A DNA stretch of 64,000 nucleotides, from positions 68,762,252 to 68,826,251 of the forward strand of contig NC_077227.1 in the NCBI RefSeq assembly GCF_027887165.1. The letters are read 5' to 3'. Numbering within the stretch: position 1 is the stretch's first letter; each line of letters begins with the position of its first letter. The position numbers and the translations under genes are program-made. The notes beneath the pieces are model-generated. The model was given only the letters and a program-made list of their open reading frames with translations, made no database searches and was not told the origin of the DNA. Positions 23,680-34,770 of this stretch are shown here, in pieces. This DNA comes from Monodelphis domestica (taxonomy: Eukaryota > Chordata > Mammalia > Didelphimorphia > Didelphidae).

Positions 23680-24480
23680 CTAAAAATCATCACCTTTTCT
23701 ATTATGTTATGCACAATCCAAAATCAGGAGAGTTTATTCATAAAATCTGCAAAATGGATAAAATAGCTAGGAATTAACCTACTAAGTTAAACTTACAACT
23801 TATGTAAAAAATGAAAAGAATTCTTTAGGAAAATAAGGAAAACAAATGATTTAGTTAGATATATTCTGCTTGTGTATGGTATGTACCAAAGCTATGATGG
23901 CATGATTGAAAATAACTTACAAATGCATTATAAGGCAATTAAGGTAACTAAGGAATTACTTGATAAAATGAGACAAAGTAAAACTAAAATTCATTGATGA
24001 TAAAGGTCAAGACTTTCCAGGAAAACTGACAGAAATGTAGGAATGAAATGAGTCATGAATCTATAGGTTTCAAAACATATTATTGTGTATTAGTCATCAA
24101 CAATATTTAATGCTAGTTAAAATAGAAACATGATTAGAATGAATGAATCAATCATTTTGGAGAATAATTAAGCATAGTACTTTAATATTTGATGAACTAA
24201 GGTCACAATCAACTGGAAAAGATCTTGTTTGGAAAAAAAATAAAATGTGCAAAGTAGTTGGTAGAAATTTTTATTAAACAATCATTTTTTTCACCATATA
24301 CCACAACAATTTCCAAATATTTATGTGAACTAAATGTAAAGAAAAGAGTGTTGCTATAAGATAAAGACTGGATGGTAATTAAAAAATAGAGTACAATAGG
24401 AAGGGATAACATGAATAATTGTAGGTCTTCATCAATTTAATAAGATCAAAATAAAAAGTAAAAAGTAAAATGGCAATTTT
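23680..24480 (+). mobile_element. Old L1 ORF2 fragment (after the RT domain)
   Basis: A decayed but collinear match to L1 ORF2 downstream of reverse transcriptase. Markers are AGCTAGGAATTAACCTACTA ('kYLGIyLP'), AGGTTTCAAAACATATTATT, TAATATTTGATGAACTAAGG ('LVFDK') and a GTGAACTAAATGTAAAG block. Many stops and indels are present. Edges are approximate. Confidence 0.6.
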
Positions 24481-26089
24481 CTTCCCATAAAATTTTTAAA
24501 ATTTTATATAATATTTGCTACATATGAGATAGATACATAGAGAGACAGACAGATAGTTATACACACATTATCAGTACAGCCAAAGTAAGAAGGCATCCTA
24601 TTGAATAGGCCATAATAGTAGAACTTATACTAAATTCTTATGGCTCTACAAATGTTTTTTTTTTCAAGAATACAATTTAAAGTTGTTAGATAGGGTAAAT
24701 ACCAAAGTACATTACAAAAGTTAATTAATCATATTTTAGGAAAGAGTAAGAAAACTCATTACCTATGAAAATACTTTTTAGAATGGTTGTCTGTGAAATT
24801 TCAGATCACTGACTTAAAGCAAAGGTAAAAATTTCCAAAGCTATATACAATAATAGAAATGAGAAAGAGATGGTTTGAGATTGAGATATCGCTAATATAA
24901 CTTATTTTAAAATGTTACTGATGCAGAAAAATTGAATATGGGTGGTTGTAAAGACATAAAAAAAAACAATTGCAATAATTTGAAGGTGAATTGTAGGTGC
25001 CAAACTTCTGAGAGGACATGAACATAAGGTGGCTGGGCATGGATGAGCTGCAATCTGCATAATTGAATAGAATATCCAGGTCAATAGGATCCATTTGAGC
25101 ATCAAAATCTCATTATCTACTTTCTTTATCTAGCTGAGTAATCTTTAATAAATCCCTGCTAACATATATCACTTCTACTAGTTTCCACTTTTATCCTAAT
25201 CCACATTTTTTTTTTGCACTGGTTCCTTCCATATCCACAGATTCATAGTTTATATGTACATATGCATCTTTGTAAACAATTAAACTATCTGCCTACTTCT
25301 TTTATGTGCTGTATTTATTTTAAATAATGTATATCTTTTTTCATTGTTCCTTTCAGTCATGAAGACTATCCTAGCAAGTGTCAACTAATTTTATTGGATC
25401 ATATTTATTTCATTAGATTTACTGTATTTAATACCATGTTATATACATTATTATTTAGCTAATATTTTCCAAATAATATAATATGCATATATGGGAAAAA
25501 GTTACTGGAGATGAAAACCAAAGTCTATTAAAGTAAAACTGTTACATCCCACAATCATGTATCTACCTTAGTAAAACAAAAATGACTTATGGGATGGTCT
25601 TCATTAGTGTCTGATAAAAGCAAAACATATTAGGTGCTCTTTCCCCTGTTTCATCTTGATATTGGTTAAGGAACTTCACAAGACCCTTCTGATTCAAGAG
25701 ACAAGAAATCAAAGGTAGGTACATAATACTTTTAAATTTGTTCTTTTCTTTTTCACAAGTTTCTGGTTATTTCTATCAGATCTGACAATTTTAGCACATA
25801 GTGAACAGCCTAACATGGTCAGTTACTGCTCTGCAAAAAACCAAGAATTCTCATTTCATGCATTGCTAATTCTGTGATTTTATCTACCTCTCATGCTAAC
25901 ACCAGTGATTGGTTTAGGCAGATTTGTTATCTGAAGAAAAAGGAGCTGGAAAAATAGGACATAAGCAATGCTGCTTGAAGGATTTCTCCACCGACTCAAA
26001 AGTGTCTCTCCTGGGCAAACCTCCTATTCAGAGAAAGATCTATGGTCCATGACACTGGGTTTAAAAAAATGTCTATGAAATTATAACCC
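24481..26089. other. AT-rich single-copy DNA
   Basis: No gene or clear repeat. 24525-24570 is a degenerate GATA/GACA-type simple repeat, and 25207-25216 is T10. Confidence 0.45.
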
Positions 26090-26400
26090 ACATTTGTATA
26101 GTACTCTGTTATCAAATATTTTCTTTTTTTAACCCTTACCTTTGTCTTAGAATCAATACTAAGACACAAGAGTGATATTGGCTAGACAATGGGGGTTAAG
26201 TGACTTGCCCAGGGTCACATAGCTAGAAAGTGTCTGGAACATATTTGAATTCAGAACTTTCTCTAGGCTGGCTCCCAACCTAATGAGGCACCCATCAGCC
26301 ACCTCAAATGCTTTCTTTACAATAACCCTCAAAAGCTGGTAACACAAAAATAATTACCACAATTTCACACATAAGAGGGATAACTGGTTGCAAACCAACT
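26090..26400 (-). repeat. MIR-like SINE remnant, split by a younger SINE
   Basis: CATTTGTATAGTACTCTGTT before, and TTACAATAACCCTCAAAAGC after, the nested SINE fit the antisense 3' half of a CORE-SINE ('atttatatagcactttaag...cctcacaacaaccctg'). Confidence 0.5.
26125..26303 (-). mobile_element. Nested marsupial CORE-SINE with TSD
   Basis: Antisense SINE: AACCCTTACCTTTGTCTTAG, GGGGGTTAAGTGACTTGCCC, AGGGTCACATAGCTAGAAAG, ending GCACCCATCAGCCACC. A 13-bp duplication with two mismatches flanks it (TCAAATATTTTCT at 26112-26124, TCAAATGCTTTCT at 26304-26316). Confidence 0.85.
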
Positions 26401-27274
26401 GATTTCAACTTCCCAGGATATATTAACAGATATGTTAACACAATTATATTTCACTAACACATTAACACTTCACCATGTCTGTTTATTATTTATTTTTGGC
26501 CCTACCTTGTAAGAGTCCCCTTAATGATGCATATTATTATACTAATATTGATGCTGATACTCACACTCATGTGTTTATGTACTTAATGATTACTCATAAT
26601 TCTTGTCATTGGTCAGAAAGCATATCACATTTTTGTGGGAACTCACTTCTAAAATTACTGCTCATCCTCCACCATCGTAATGTATTTTAATAGTCAAACA
26701 GTAGGTATAAGTAGCTCAAACCAAAAGCATTGATAATCTAGAAAGAAGAGGAACTACAAATCTCCCCTATTAACCTGGGACATGCTCTTCCACATATACA
26801 TGGAATCTATAGTATTTGGATACAAATATGGGACACGATTGTACAATAGTAATTCACAATTCCCAGAAAATGAGATGTTGGGAACCTTTTTCTCATTTTA
26901 AAATTCTCATGAAATTCCATGCCAGACACTGTGAAGTTTACTTTGTGGAACAGTTTTCTACAGCTCAATGTTCAGTTGCTACAACTGGCTCTTTCTTTGG
27001 TTAATAAATGGTTCTCTTCTTTGGTTCCAGATTTTGAAGCTGCTTGACAGTGCTTCCTTTTTGTCCCTTGTCTATCTGGAAAATGTAATTCTTTGCTTTC
27101 TATTGGATGTCTTCATGGTGGTTGAATATCTCTACTTCAAGGTACCATTGCTTAATGTGTCTGGAGAAATTGTCTCATAAGGGCAGATTCATCCTCCATT
27201 GTGTATTTTTAATTATACTTACTTGAACTTCCAATTTGAAAACTGCAATGGACTAAGTATCCTTTGATATTAAA
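26401..27274. other. Single-copy DNA
   Basis: No repeat or gene recognised. Small frames 26475-26690 and 26968-27180 (plus) resemble nothing. Confidence 0.45.
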
Positions 27275-28045
27275 ATTTATTTGGTTTTTAAAAATAGGGA
27301 CACTAATATACAATACTGGTAGAACTGTGAACTGATCCAGTCTTTTCAGTGAGCCATATGGAGAACTGTGTATACCTTTTTGACCTAGAAATACCACTAT
27401 TAAGTTTTCTCCTAAGGTTATCAAAGGAAAAAGGAAAACAAACTACATGTTCTAAAATACTTATAGCAGTTATTTCTGTGGTGACAAAAAACTGAAAACC
27501 AAGGACATGCCCATCAATTGGAGAATGACTGAAAAAGTTGTAGCATTTGATCGTAATGGAATACTATTTGCCATAAGAGATGACAAACAAGATAACCACA
27601 AACAAAAACCTGAAAAGACTTATATGAAGTGAAGCAAAGTAGAGTAAGCAGAACCAGGAGAACATTGTACACAATAACAAAAGTAATGTAAGATGATCAA
27701 TTGTGAATAACAATTATTATCAACAAGGCAAGGATATGAGCTAACTCCAAGGGCCTCATGATTCAAAAGTATCACAGAATCACATCATCACAGAAGGAGC
27801 AGATGGAGACCAAATGTGGAAGGAAACAAAGCATTTGTCAATTGATTTCCTCCATTAATTTTTCTCTAGAGTAAGAAACATGAGGAACAGATAAATATGT
27901 ATTATATGATAATATATTAAAGGCTAGATAGGAACCTGTCTTCTTGGGGATAGGGGGGAAGGTGGAAGTGAGAGAAATCTTTTAAAAGGTTATTAATTTC
28001 TTCTTAAATAAAATGGTTTTTCAAAGTAAAGTTGATAGCAATCAT
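27275..28045 (+). mobile_element. L1 ORF2 end and 3' UTR
   Basis: Collinear with L1 from the last ORF2 codons into the 3' UTR: GAACTGTGAACTGATCCAGT, CATGCCCATCAATTGGAGAA, AATGGAATACTATTTGCCAT, AGAACCAGGAGAACATTGTA, CTTCTTGGGGATAGGGGG, then an A-rich end near 28015. Diverged and inactive. Confidence 0.78.
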
Positions 28046-28379
28046 AACCAAAAAAGAAAGAAAGAAAAGAATAGATGAATCATTTAAAAATACAAATAAG
28101 GGAGCAAAGGAAAATGCAGAATGAAATTCAGACAAGTGAAGCACTGTTGGAACTATCATGTTAAATTTGAAATATATCTTTTTAAAATATGTATTTAATG
28201 ATTCCTCATTTCATATGTGGTCCTTTTTCTGTTTTTTTCAAGTGTGTAAATGAACATGAGATCAAAAGAAATTTTTTTTCAAAAAGCTATATAGATTTGT
28301 TGTCCATCATTATCTCTCTCTTCTCTGCATTAATAATTCTCATTGAGGATTCCTATACTTCTTCACTTCTCCTTGAATG
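28046..28379. other. Single-copy AT-rich DNA
   Basis: Contains a short AAAG-type run near 28050-28070 and no recognised gene. Confidence 0.4.
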
Positions 28380-28510
28380 TCAAGTGGCAATCATTTATAA
28401 ACCACTATATCCCAGGAACTATGAAAAATTATGAATATAGAATAGAAGGGAAAACTAGCACTGTCCTCAAGGAGCTTACATTTTATGTAGAAACAATTGA
28501 GCTTAGCACC
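28380..28510 (-). repeat. L2 LINE 3' end
   Basis: CAATCATTTATAAACCACTA, CCCAGGAACTATG and CTGTCCTCAAGGAGCTTACA follow the antisense L2 terminus. Confidence 0.65.
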
Positions 28511-28869
28511 ATTTATCAATATTTAGTTTAAACCTAAAGATACCAAATGACCTAAATCATATTGAAATGAATACAACAATAGATTACTTAGAACCTGTTT
28601 CATGATATTTTGAGTTAATGTCTCCTTCCAGGGGATTATATCCCTATTCCTTAATCCTAAATAAGGAAGTCTTTAGGATTGCTTGCCCAGAGTTTATGGC
28701 CTTTGTGACAGTTGCAAAAAAAGTTATATGTCTCTGCCAGAATTATCAAAACCTTACTTTGGCACCTATATGGAATTAATATTCTAAAATGCCAGTTTCT
28801 TTGCAACTAACTTTAATTCTCAAGTTCCCACAAATAACCAAGGAGGAATTTTTAAAAGTTTAAACTTTC
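28511..28869. other. Single-copy DNA
   Basis: Nothing recognised. Confidence 0.4.
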
Positions 28870-29065
28870 CTTTTTTCTAATTTTGCTGATTTTGTCATTT
28901 TGGAAATGTATATGTAAGACATAAAATCTATATGAGATTTCTTACCATCTCAAGGGGAATGGGGATTGCAGGGAAAGTAGAAAATGTAAGACTCAATGTT
29001 CTTTGAAAAATATTAGAAAGTGTTTTTATGTGTAATTGGGAAAAGTAAGTTAAATTTAAAAATGA
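28870..29065 (+). mobile_element. L1 3' UTR terminus
   Basis: TTTGGAAATGTATATGTAAG, GATTTCTTACCATCTCAAGG and TTTTTATGTGTAATTGGGAA match the L1 3' terminal block ('atggaaatatgtt...cttaccatctcaggg...ttttacatgtaattggg'). Confidence 0.68.
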
Positions 29066-30279
29066 AATTTGTATGTAAGAGATAAAGCAAGCTCACCAAC
29101 CTGAGCACACAAACAATTGTGCCCTATTCCCTTCTCTTTTTCTTACTACTCCTTATTCCGTACTGCTATGTGCATGGTACCATTGCTGAGGAAATTTTCT
29201 TTCTCTAATTAATTTCTGCTTTGCAAAAGGGAATATGAAATATACAAAATACCATGATGAACTTTGGGGGAGAAAACAATATCTCTAGATATTTGTGTAC
29301 ACAATATGATTTATACAAATGACATTTTGTATGTAAATATAGAGGCTGCTATTTCATTTCCTGCCAGAAGATATTTTCTATTAAACACAATGAAATTCCA
29401 CTTAATGAAAAAATGTCATGTTTTCATGTGCTCAAAGGTAATAAGATCAACATCAGAAAGTAAATGAACTTTTTATTTTTTGGCAAACAATTAGCTGCAT
29501 TGATCTCCACCTCTTCAACAAGATATTCAAAGTCTCTGGTTTTCAAACATATTTGGGAGATGCAACTCTCTGGAGGTATGGTAAGGGAAAGCAGTTTTGT
29601 TGTTGTTGTTTTGTTTTCTTTACCTAGTTTTGTTCATTTCTTTTCTTTTTATCAATGGGAGATACAGTCCTTCTTTACTTCATTGATTTTTTGAAACCCT
29701 GGAGGCTTCTGCTGCTAATGAGGAATAGGCTGGCCAATACTTCTATTATTGTTCTACGGTTGATAAAGAAGCTTTCTCTCACCTGGTGTGCATTCAGTTT
29801 CTGCAACATCAATTCTGTCTCCAGGGATTTCAGCCATCTTCCCACTTTAATAGGTTTGTTTCTGTTTTTGTTGTTGTTTTTTAATAGGTATTAAAACGTC
29901 CTGCTGTTTATGTCATCTCTTGCAGTGGTGCATGTCTTGCAATCCCTCAGGGTCACATCTAATCAGCATCAACAGTGAGCCAGGCTTTGTGGGACAGGTC
30001 ATCAGGTTCAATTCACAGAAGTATTTTGTGTTCCCTTTGATAACCAGCATGAGAGAAACTGGAGTGTGACTTGTATAAGCTCCATTCTCTTCTGAACAGG
30101 TCTTTAGGCTAGCACCAACAACGGGAATGGACTATGGCATGAGACAATCCATTTGGCTACTTTTGTTCCTTGATCTATAAGCTCTATAATTCTATAATTG
30201 ATCTATAATTCTATAATTGTTCCTTGATCTATAAGCTGTTAAGCTGATAGTGGTCCCTGTTGTTGATGAGAGAAAAGAG
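29066..30279. other. Single-copy DNA with a local 54-bp-period duplication
   Basis: No gene recognised. A 20-bp string beginning TGTTCCTTGATCTATAAG occurs at 30164-30183 and 30218-30237, with two copies of CTATAATTCTATAATTG between them. TTG triplets occur near 29597 and 29868. Confidence 0.5.
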
Positions 30280-30545
30280 AAAGAATAATTATTTATATAG
30301 TGCCTACTAATAAGTCAGGCAATGTGCTAAATATTTTGCAAATGTTATCTTATTTGATCCTCACAACAGCTCTGGGAAGTTGGTGCTACCATGATTCTCC
30401 CGTGTTATGGCAGAGGAAGTTGAAAAAACAGAAACTAAATGATTTGTCCAGGGTTATACAGCTAGTAAGTCAGGTTATATTTGAACTCAAGTTTTCCTGG
30501 CTCCAAGGCTATCTCTTTATCTACCATACTACCTGGCTTACACAG
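30280..30545 (-). repeat. MIR-related CORE-SINE
   Basis: Antisense element in order: ATTTATATAGTGCCTACTAA, GCAATGTGCTAAATATTTTG, CTTATTTGATCCTCACAACA, AGGGTTATACAGCTAGTAAG and TTGAACTCAAGTTTTCCTGG, ending with ACCATACTACCTGGCTT. It is nearly full length but diverged. Confidence 0.8.
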
Positions 30546-30649
30546 GTGTCTATGGAATTGCTAGACTAACTCCCCGAACAAAACACCATTTCTGCTATAA
30601 TGACCTTGATTCCAACCCAGAAGATAAATTATGGAAATGATATCATATA

Positions 30650-31000
30650 AGGTCATATCAACAAAGAATTTGAAATCTTTATCTTGGTCCTAGAGAGCTT
30701 AGAACTAGGAACAATGGGTGGGAGTTAAAGACAGGCAGATTTTCGGGAAGTTTGGTGTGAGGAAGAATGCCTAATAAAGAAGATGTATTAAATTAGAACT
30801 GAAATCTATTTGAATTAGATCCTGAAGAGGAATAAGCTTCCTTGCTAATGGAGATGCTCCACAACATTAAAGGTCTTCAAGTGCATGTTGGATGACTATT
30901 TGTTCAAAATGTCTAAAAGATAATTCATATTTTTAATAGATGTTAGCTTAGATGACTTCTAAGGTCCCTTTCAACTCTCTTTAAATGATTGTAATTCCTA
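30650..31000 (+). repeat. L3/CR1 LINE 3' end
   Basis: ATGGGTGGGAGTTAAAGACA, AGGAAGAATGCCTAATAAAG, GATGCTCCACAACATTAAAG, GGTCTTCAAGTGCATGTTGG and GATGACTTCTAAGGTCCCTT follow the sense 3' end of L3/CR1 ('ctggaggtcttcaagcagaggctggatgac...gatgacctctgaggtccctt'). Confidence 0.72.
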
Positions 31001-31774
31001 TATCAGATACAAAGAGCCCAGGTTCAATCTGAAAGATTTTCTTGCTTTCTTGGCTCAAGCTCCCACATCAGAAACCTGAAGAAAGAAATGTTCTCCACGC
31101 ACTATAGTAACACTTATTGCAGAATTGCAACCAGTCATAACATTCTGGAGAAAAGATTCATTACAATGCTAAGGTCTTTATGGCTATGAGAGCTGAAAAC
31201 CTTTCTCTTCTTAACTTGCAGGTAAAATTGGAGTAGATTTGCCCATTCTTCTTACAACTCAGCCCCTATCCCACTTAAACAACTCCCCTCATCAAAACTA
31301 TATAGTATTTCAAAGGAGATCATTACCAAGCCATAACTTCTTACTGCCATTTAATCATATTAAAATTTTAGAAAAAAATGCATCAGAATGCCAATTATTC
31401 CAACCCTTGGAACTGTCTTCATTCCAAACCCAACCCCATACCTCATTCATTTGTGGCAAACAATCCCCAAACCAAAAGTTCAGTTGATCTTCCTAGAAAC
31501 TACTGATTTAAGGAAGAATTCATTCTGGGATTTTCCATCTTAAAGTAAAACCTTCCAAAGGGTCAGTATCCAGTCAGTAGAAAGGAATTTAGAGCTAATA
31601 TTTTGTCTCTTTCTTTTGAGAAGGCTCTATAAGAGTGGTCTGAATGCTAATTATCTCCTCTTGGGCTCAGCTGTTCTCTCTTGCACTCATATAGTTATAC
31701 CTCTGGACCCTTTCACAAATTATTAGGGGAGGAAGTTTCTTTCTGAAGAGCATAAATGTCCCAACTCTGTCAAT
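31001..31774. other. Single-copy DNA
   Basis: Nothing recognised. An 82-codon frame at 31239-31487 (plus) has no resemblance to a protein family. Confidence 0.45.
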
Positions 31775-31940
31775 CACAGAATCATTGATTTTCAGAGTTG
31801 TCACGGCATTCAGAGATCATTTAGTCCAAACCACACCAGAAAAGAATCCCTACAAGGAATCCCTGGCTGAGTAGAAGAAAAAGAATTCCTCACAACTTCC
31901 AATGGCTGTATCATTTCCTTAAGTCCCCCATTTTATGTTT
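31775..31940 (-). repeat. L3/CR1 LINE 3' end
   Basis: ATCACAGAATCATTGATTTT, CATTTAGTCCAAACCACACC and AAGAATCCCTACAAGGAATC are antisense L3/CR1 3' blocks. Confidence 0.62.
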
Positions 31941-32354
31941 ATATCTGTTGCTATTTAAAAAAAAACACCTCTATTTGGCATGACCCTTACCTTTGAAGTT
32001 TTGGGGGTAAAGCCTCACAGATTCATGCTCTGATCATGTCATTTAATGAACAGTTTAAAGTTCTAGGAAGAATATATGTTCTTAGAGTCACTTACATTGT
32101 TCATTATGAAGGTTCACCTGAGGGAAGCCCCTCTCCATGAGTCCTGCCCACCTTCTATATCCATTAATCTATCAACAAGCATCTATTAAGGACTAACTAT
32201 ACTCCAGGAACTGTGTTTAGTTGTGGGTATACAAAGACAAAATTAAAGTATTCTCTGACCCCAAAGAGCTCACATTCTATTTGATTAATGTCACAATCAG
32301 TTTAAGAGATAGGAATGACAGTATGAACAAATGTAAGTACAAAACAAACAAAAG

Positions 32355-32513
32355 TATTTTTTTAACTTTTACCTTCATTCTTATAATCAGTACTGTATAT
32401 TGGTTCCAAGGCAGAAGAGAGGTAAGGGCTAGGCAATGAGGGTTTAGTGATTTACAAGCCTAGGATCTCTTCTCTCTAGACTTGATTCTCAATCCAGAGT
32501 CATCTAGTTGCCC
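32355..32513 (-). mobile_element. Marsupial CORE-SINE in L2 (3' and head parts)
   Basis: AATCAGTACTGTATATTGGT, CCAAGGCAGAAGAGAGGTAA and GGGCTAGGCAATGAGGGTTT identify the SINE tail and core. The central CORE is partly deleted before CTCAATCCAGAGTCATC. Confidence 0.8.
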
Positions 32514-32526
32514 ACAACACAATGTC

Positions 32527-32671
32527 TTTTTTTTTTGGGGGGGGGGATTGGTTTAAGTGAGTGACTTGCCCAGCATCACATAGCTAGTAAGTGGCTAAGG
32601 CTGAATTTGATCTCAAGTCTTCCTGACTCTAAGCCTAGCACTCTATCTACTGTACCACTTAGCTGCCCCCA
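32527..32671 (-). mobile_element. Second marsupial CORE-SINE with a T10-G10 start
   Basis: GAGTGACTTGCCCAGCATCA, CATAGCTAGTAAGTGGCTAA, CAAGTCTTCCTGACTCTAAG and CACTTAGCTGCCCCC mark an antisense CORE-SINE. Its left end is ten T (32527-32536) followed directly by ten G (32537-32546). Confidence 0.8.
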
Positions 32672-32765
32672 AAAGTAATTTTTTAGGCAGAAGGATTACA
32701 CTATTTGGTTGATTAGGAAATGTTTCATATAGAAGGTATTGCTTAGGCAACATTTTTAAGGGAAC

Positions 32766-33262
32766 AAACATTCCAACATGATAAACATGGAAATATGTGT
32801 TGTATGGTGTGTCAAAGGGATCTTATCCCCTCCCCCTCCTGGAGGGCCAGCCCACTTCTTCAACATTCCCCACATATCAGAGTTTGCATCAGTGAGGTCA
32901 ATAAAAAGAAAGTAGGTGGGGCATACCTGGCCTTCTTGGACCAACACAGGGCTGGAGAGAGAGGTGAGGGAGAGAAAGATTAATAGAGTATTGGGAAAAC
33001 ATGGTCAGAGGACCTAGAGAATGAAGGAGCTTTTAAACTATGCTTATCTACCTTTTATATTAATAAACTTTATATAATTAATAACTGGGTAGATATATTA
33101 ATTTAATTATTACAATGGTAATATGTACAACCTGTATCATATTAAAATCTTCCTTCTTGGGAAGGAGGAAAGAGTTTGGAGGTAGAGAGAGAACATGGTT
33201 TGCAAAATGTCAGTAAACTATTAAAATTGTATCAACATATGATCTGGAAAAAAATAAAAAAA
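32766..33262 (+). mobile_element. L1 3' UTR terminus with internal insertion
   Basis: CATGATAAACATGGAAATAT at the left, and CCTGTATCATATTAAAATCT with CTTGGGAAGGAGGAAAGAGT at the right, are the L1 3' end. The approximately 32812-33100 stretch between them does not match L1 and is unexplained. A short A-rich tail ends near 33262. Confidence 0.55.
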
Positions 33263-33370
33263 ATTAAAATAGGAAATGTAGGAATCTATTCTAAGGGCAA
33301 CCAGTGCAAAGGCACAGATACAGGCAATGGAGTGTTACATGACAGAAAGACCAATTGGAACCATTATATC

Positions 33371-33884
33371 ATGGTATGCAAGTACCTAGGCTATCCTTCT
33401 TTGACAACTCTATGAGCAGTGTTGGTCTAGTAGGAAACACGGTTGGCATGACAATTGCTCTTTCTCTCCCTTCCTTCTCCTTTTTATCTTTCCATGTCTC
33501 AAAGCGCCACAGTTCAGCCCCTAAAATCTCTATTTTCAGACATCATATAAGTAATTCTCTGCATTTTGTCCTATATTCTTCCCATGAAATCTCCCAGAGG
33601 CAAGATTCATGAAAAATATCTTCAGTATTACTTTCTACCTATTGCATCTGCTACCATTTTGTCCCCTGCAATAGACACATGTTCCTCTTGCTATTCAAAT
33701 GAAGTAAAAAAGAAAAGTTAAATATCTCAGTAGTTAAGTTTCTTCCTCACAAAGTTTGGAGTTCCTGAAAGATATAAAAGATATACTATAGAGAACTTAG
33801 AAGAATTTGAATATGGTATATGCTATATATATATGTATATGTATATTAATATAATGCATGATTGAATGAAATAATGTTTAAAGA
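33371..33884. other. Single-copy DNA with an AT dinucleotide patch
   Basis: No gene recognised. 33822-33853 is an imperfect (TA)n/(TG)n run. Confidence 0.45.
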
Positions 33885-34015
33885 ACCCCCTTATTCTCAG
33901 GAAGACCTGGTTTCAAGTCCTGAAACTAACACTGGCTGTGTGACTCTAGGCAAGTCACTATCAATGCTTTGAGGTATGCTTTAAGCCAAGTCAGATCCAT
34001 TTGCCAATTCCTTTC
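33885..34015 (+). repeat. CORE-SINE remnant
   Basis: AGGAAGACCTGGTTTCAAGT, CACTGGCTGTGTGACTCTAG and GCAAGTCACTATCAATGC are the sense head-CORE region. The 3' side (CCATTTGCCAATTCC) is degenerate. Confidence 0.7.
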
Positions 34016-34019
34016 TTCA

Positions 34020-34490
34020 TTCCACTTGGCACACATGTGCCAATATGTGATTATAAGGCATTCTTAAAAAATCTCTACTGGTTCCCCATTGACTTTGGAA
34101 TAAAATAATAAGTCAATCCTGATACTGTCTAGATAAGCCAGACTAATTCCCCTTCCTGTTCTCCAAATTATACATTCCATCTCTCACTATACTAGTGTAT
34201 AGTCACTCTGCCATACCTATAATACACTCCCTCTTTACTTCAGCATCCTTATCAGCTCAAGGCTCAGCTGAGGTTCCACAACTTGCATGAAGACTTCACT
34301 AAATCCTGCTGTTATAAGCACCAACACCTCCTTCCCCAAATATTTATCTGCTCATCTCTAGGTACAATTAGATTTCCTTCTGTTGAATTTAAGCTCATTG
34401 AGAACAAGACTGTCTTTTTTGTATGTATGTCACTAGCCCTGACCCAACACTTATACAAAGGATTTGTTATTTTGTAAGCAAGTTCAGTGT
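34020..34490 (+). repeat. L2 LINE 3' portion
   Basis: Collinear L2: AATCTCTACTGGTTCCCCAT, AAGCCAGACTAATTCCCC, CAAGGCTCAGCTGAGGTTCC, GAAGACTTCACTAAATCCTG, GAATTTAAGCTCATTGAGAA and GACTGTCTTTTTTGTATGTA. Confidence 0.75.
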
Positions 34491-34544
34491 GATAATTCCT
34501 TCCACAAATGTAGTTCAAATTCACCCATGATTAATTAGATCAGT

Positions 34545-34655
34545 CATAGAAGGACTGAGGAACACAGGAGTAACTTGTCTAAAGGCATACAGGCCATGTC
34601 AAAGGAAGAATTTTAAACCACATCTTCCTAATTCTAAGCCCCAAACTCTACCTAC
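34545..34655 (-). repeat. MIR-like SINE remnant
   Basis: GTAACTTGTCTAAAGGCATA, CAGGCCATGTCAAAGGAAGA and CTTCCTAATTCTAAGCCCCA follow antisense CORE-SINE text. Confidence 0.55.
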
Positions 34656-34700
34656 TATGCATATGTTAGTATTCAGTGTTTGTCTGAATTAATAATACAT

Positions 34701-34770
34701 AATACAGACTAGTTCTATTCAACAATAATAATTCTATTCAATAATAATACAGACTAGTTCTATTCAACAA
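34701..34770. repeat. Local 45-bp-period duplication
   Basis: AATACAGACTAGTTCTATTC plus ACAA (24-25 bp) is repeated exactly, starting at 34701 and 34746. Probably replication slippage. Confidence 0.88.

Larger units (their letters stand above)
32155..33370 (-). repeat. L2 LINE broken by two SINEs and an L1 tail
   Basis: Three collinear antisense L2 pieces remain. 32155-32345 is the terminus with AAGCATCTATTAAGGACTAA and CCCAAAGAGCTCACATTCTA. 32672-32765 has GATTAGGAAATGTTTCATAT. 33265-33370 has CCAGTGCAAAGGCACAGATA and AATGGAGTGTTACATGACAG. The order matches one ancestral L2 of about 400 bp expanded to 1.2 kb by insertions. Confidence 0.7.

Noticed and set aside
30164..30237. CRISPR-like spaced repeat
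   Set aside because: Two copies only, with internal slippage repeats, in vertebrate DNA.
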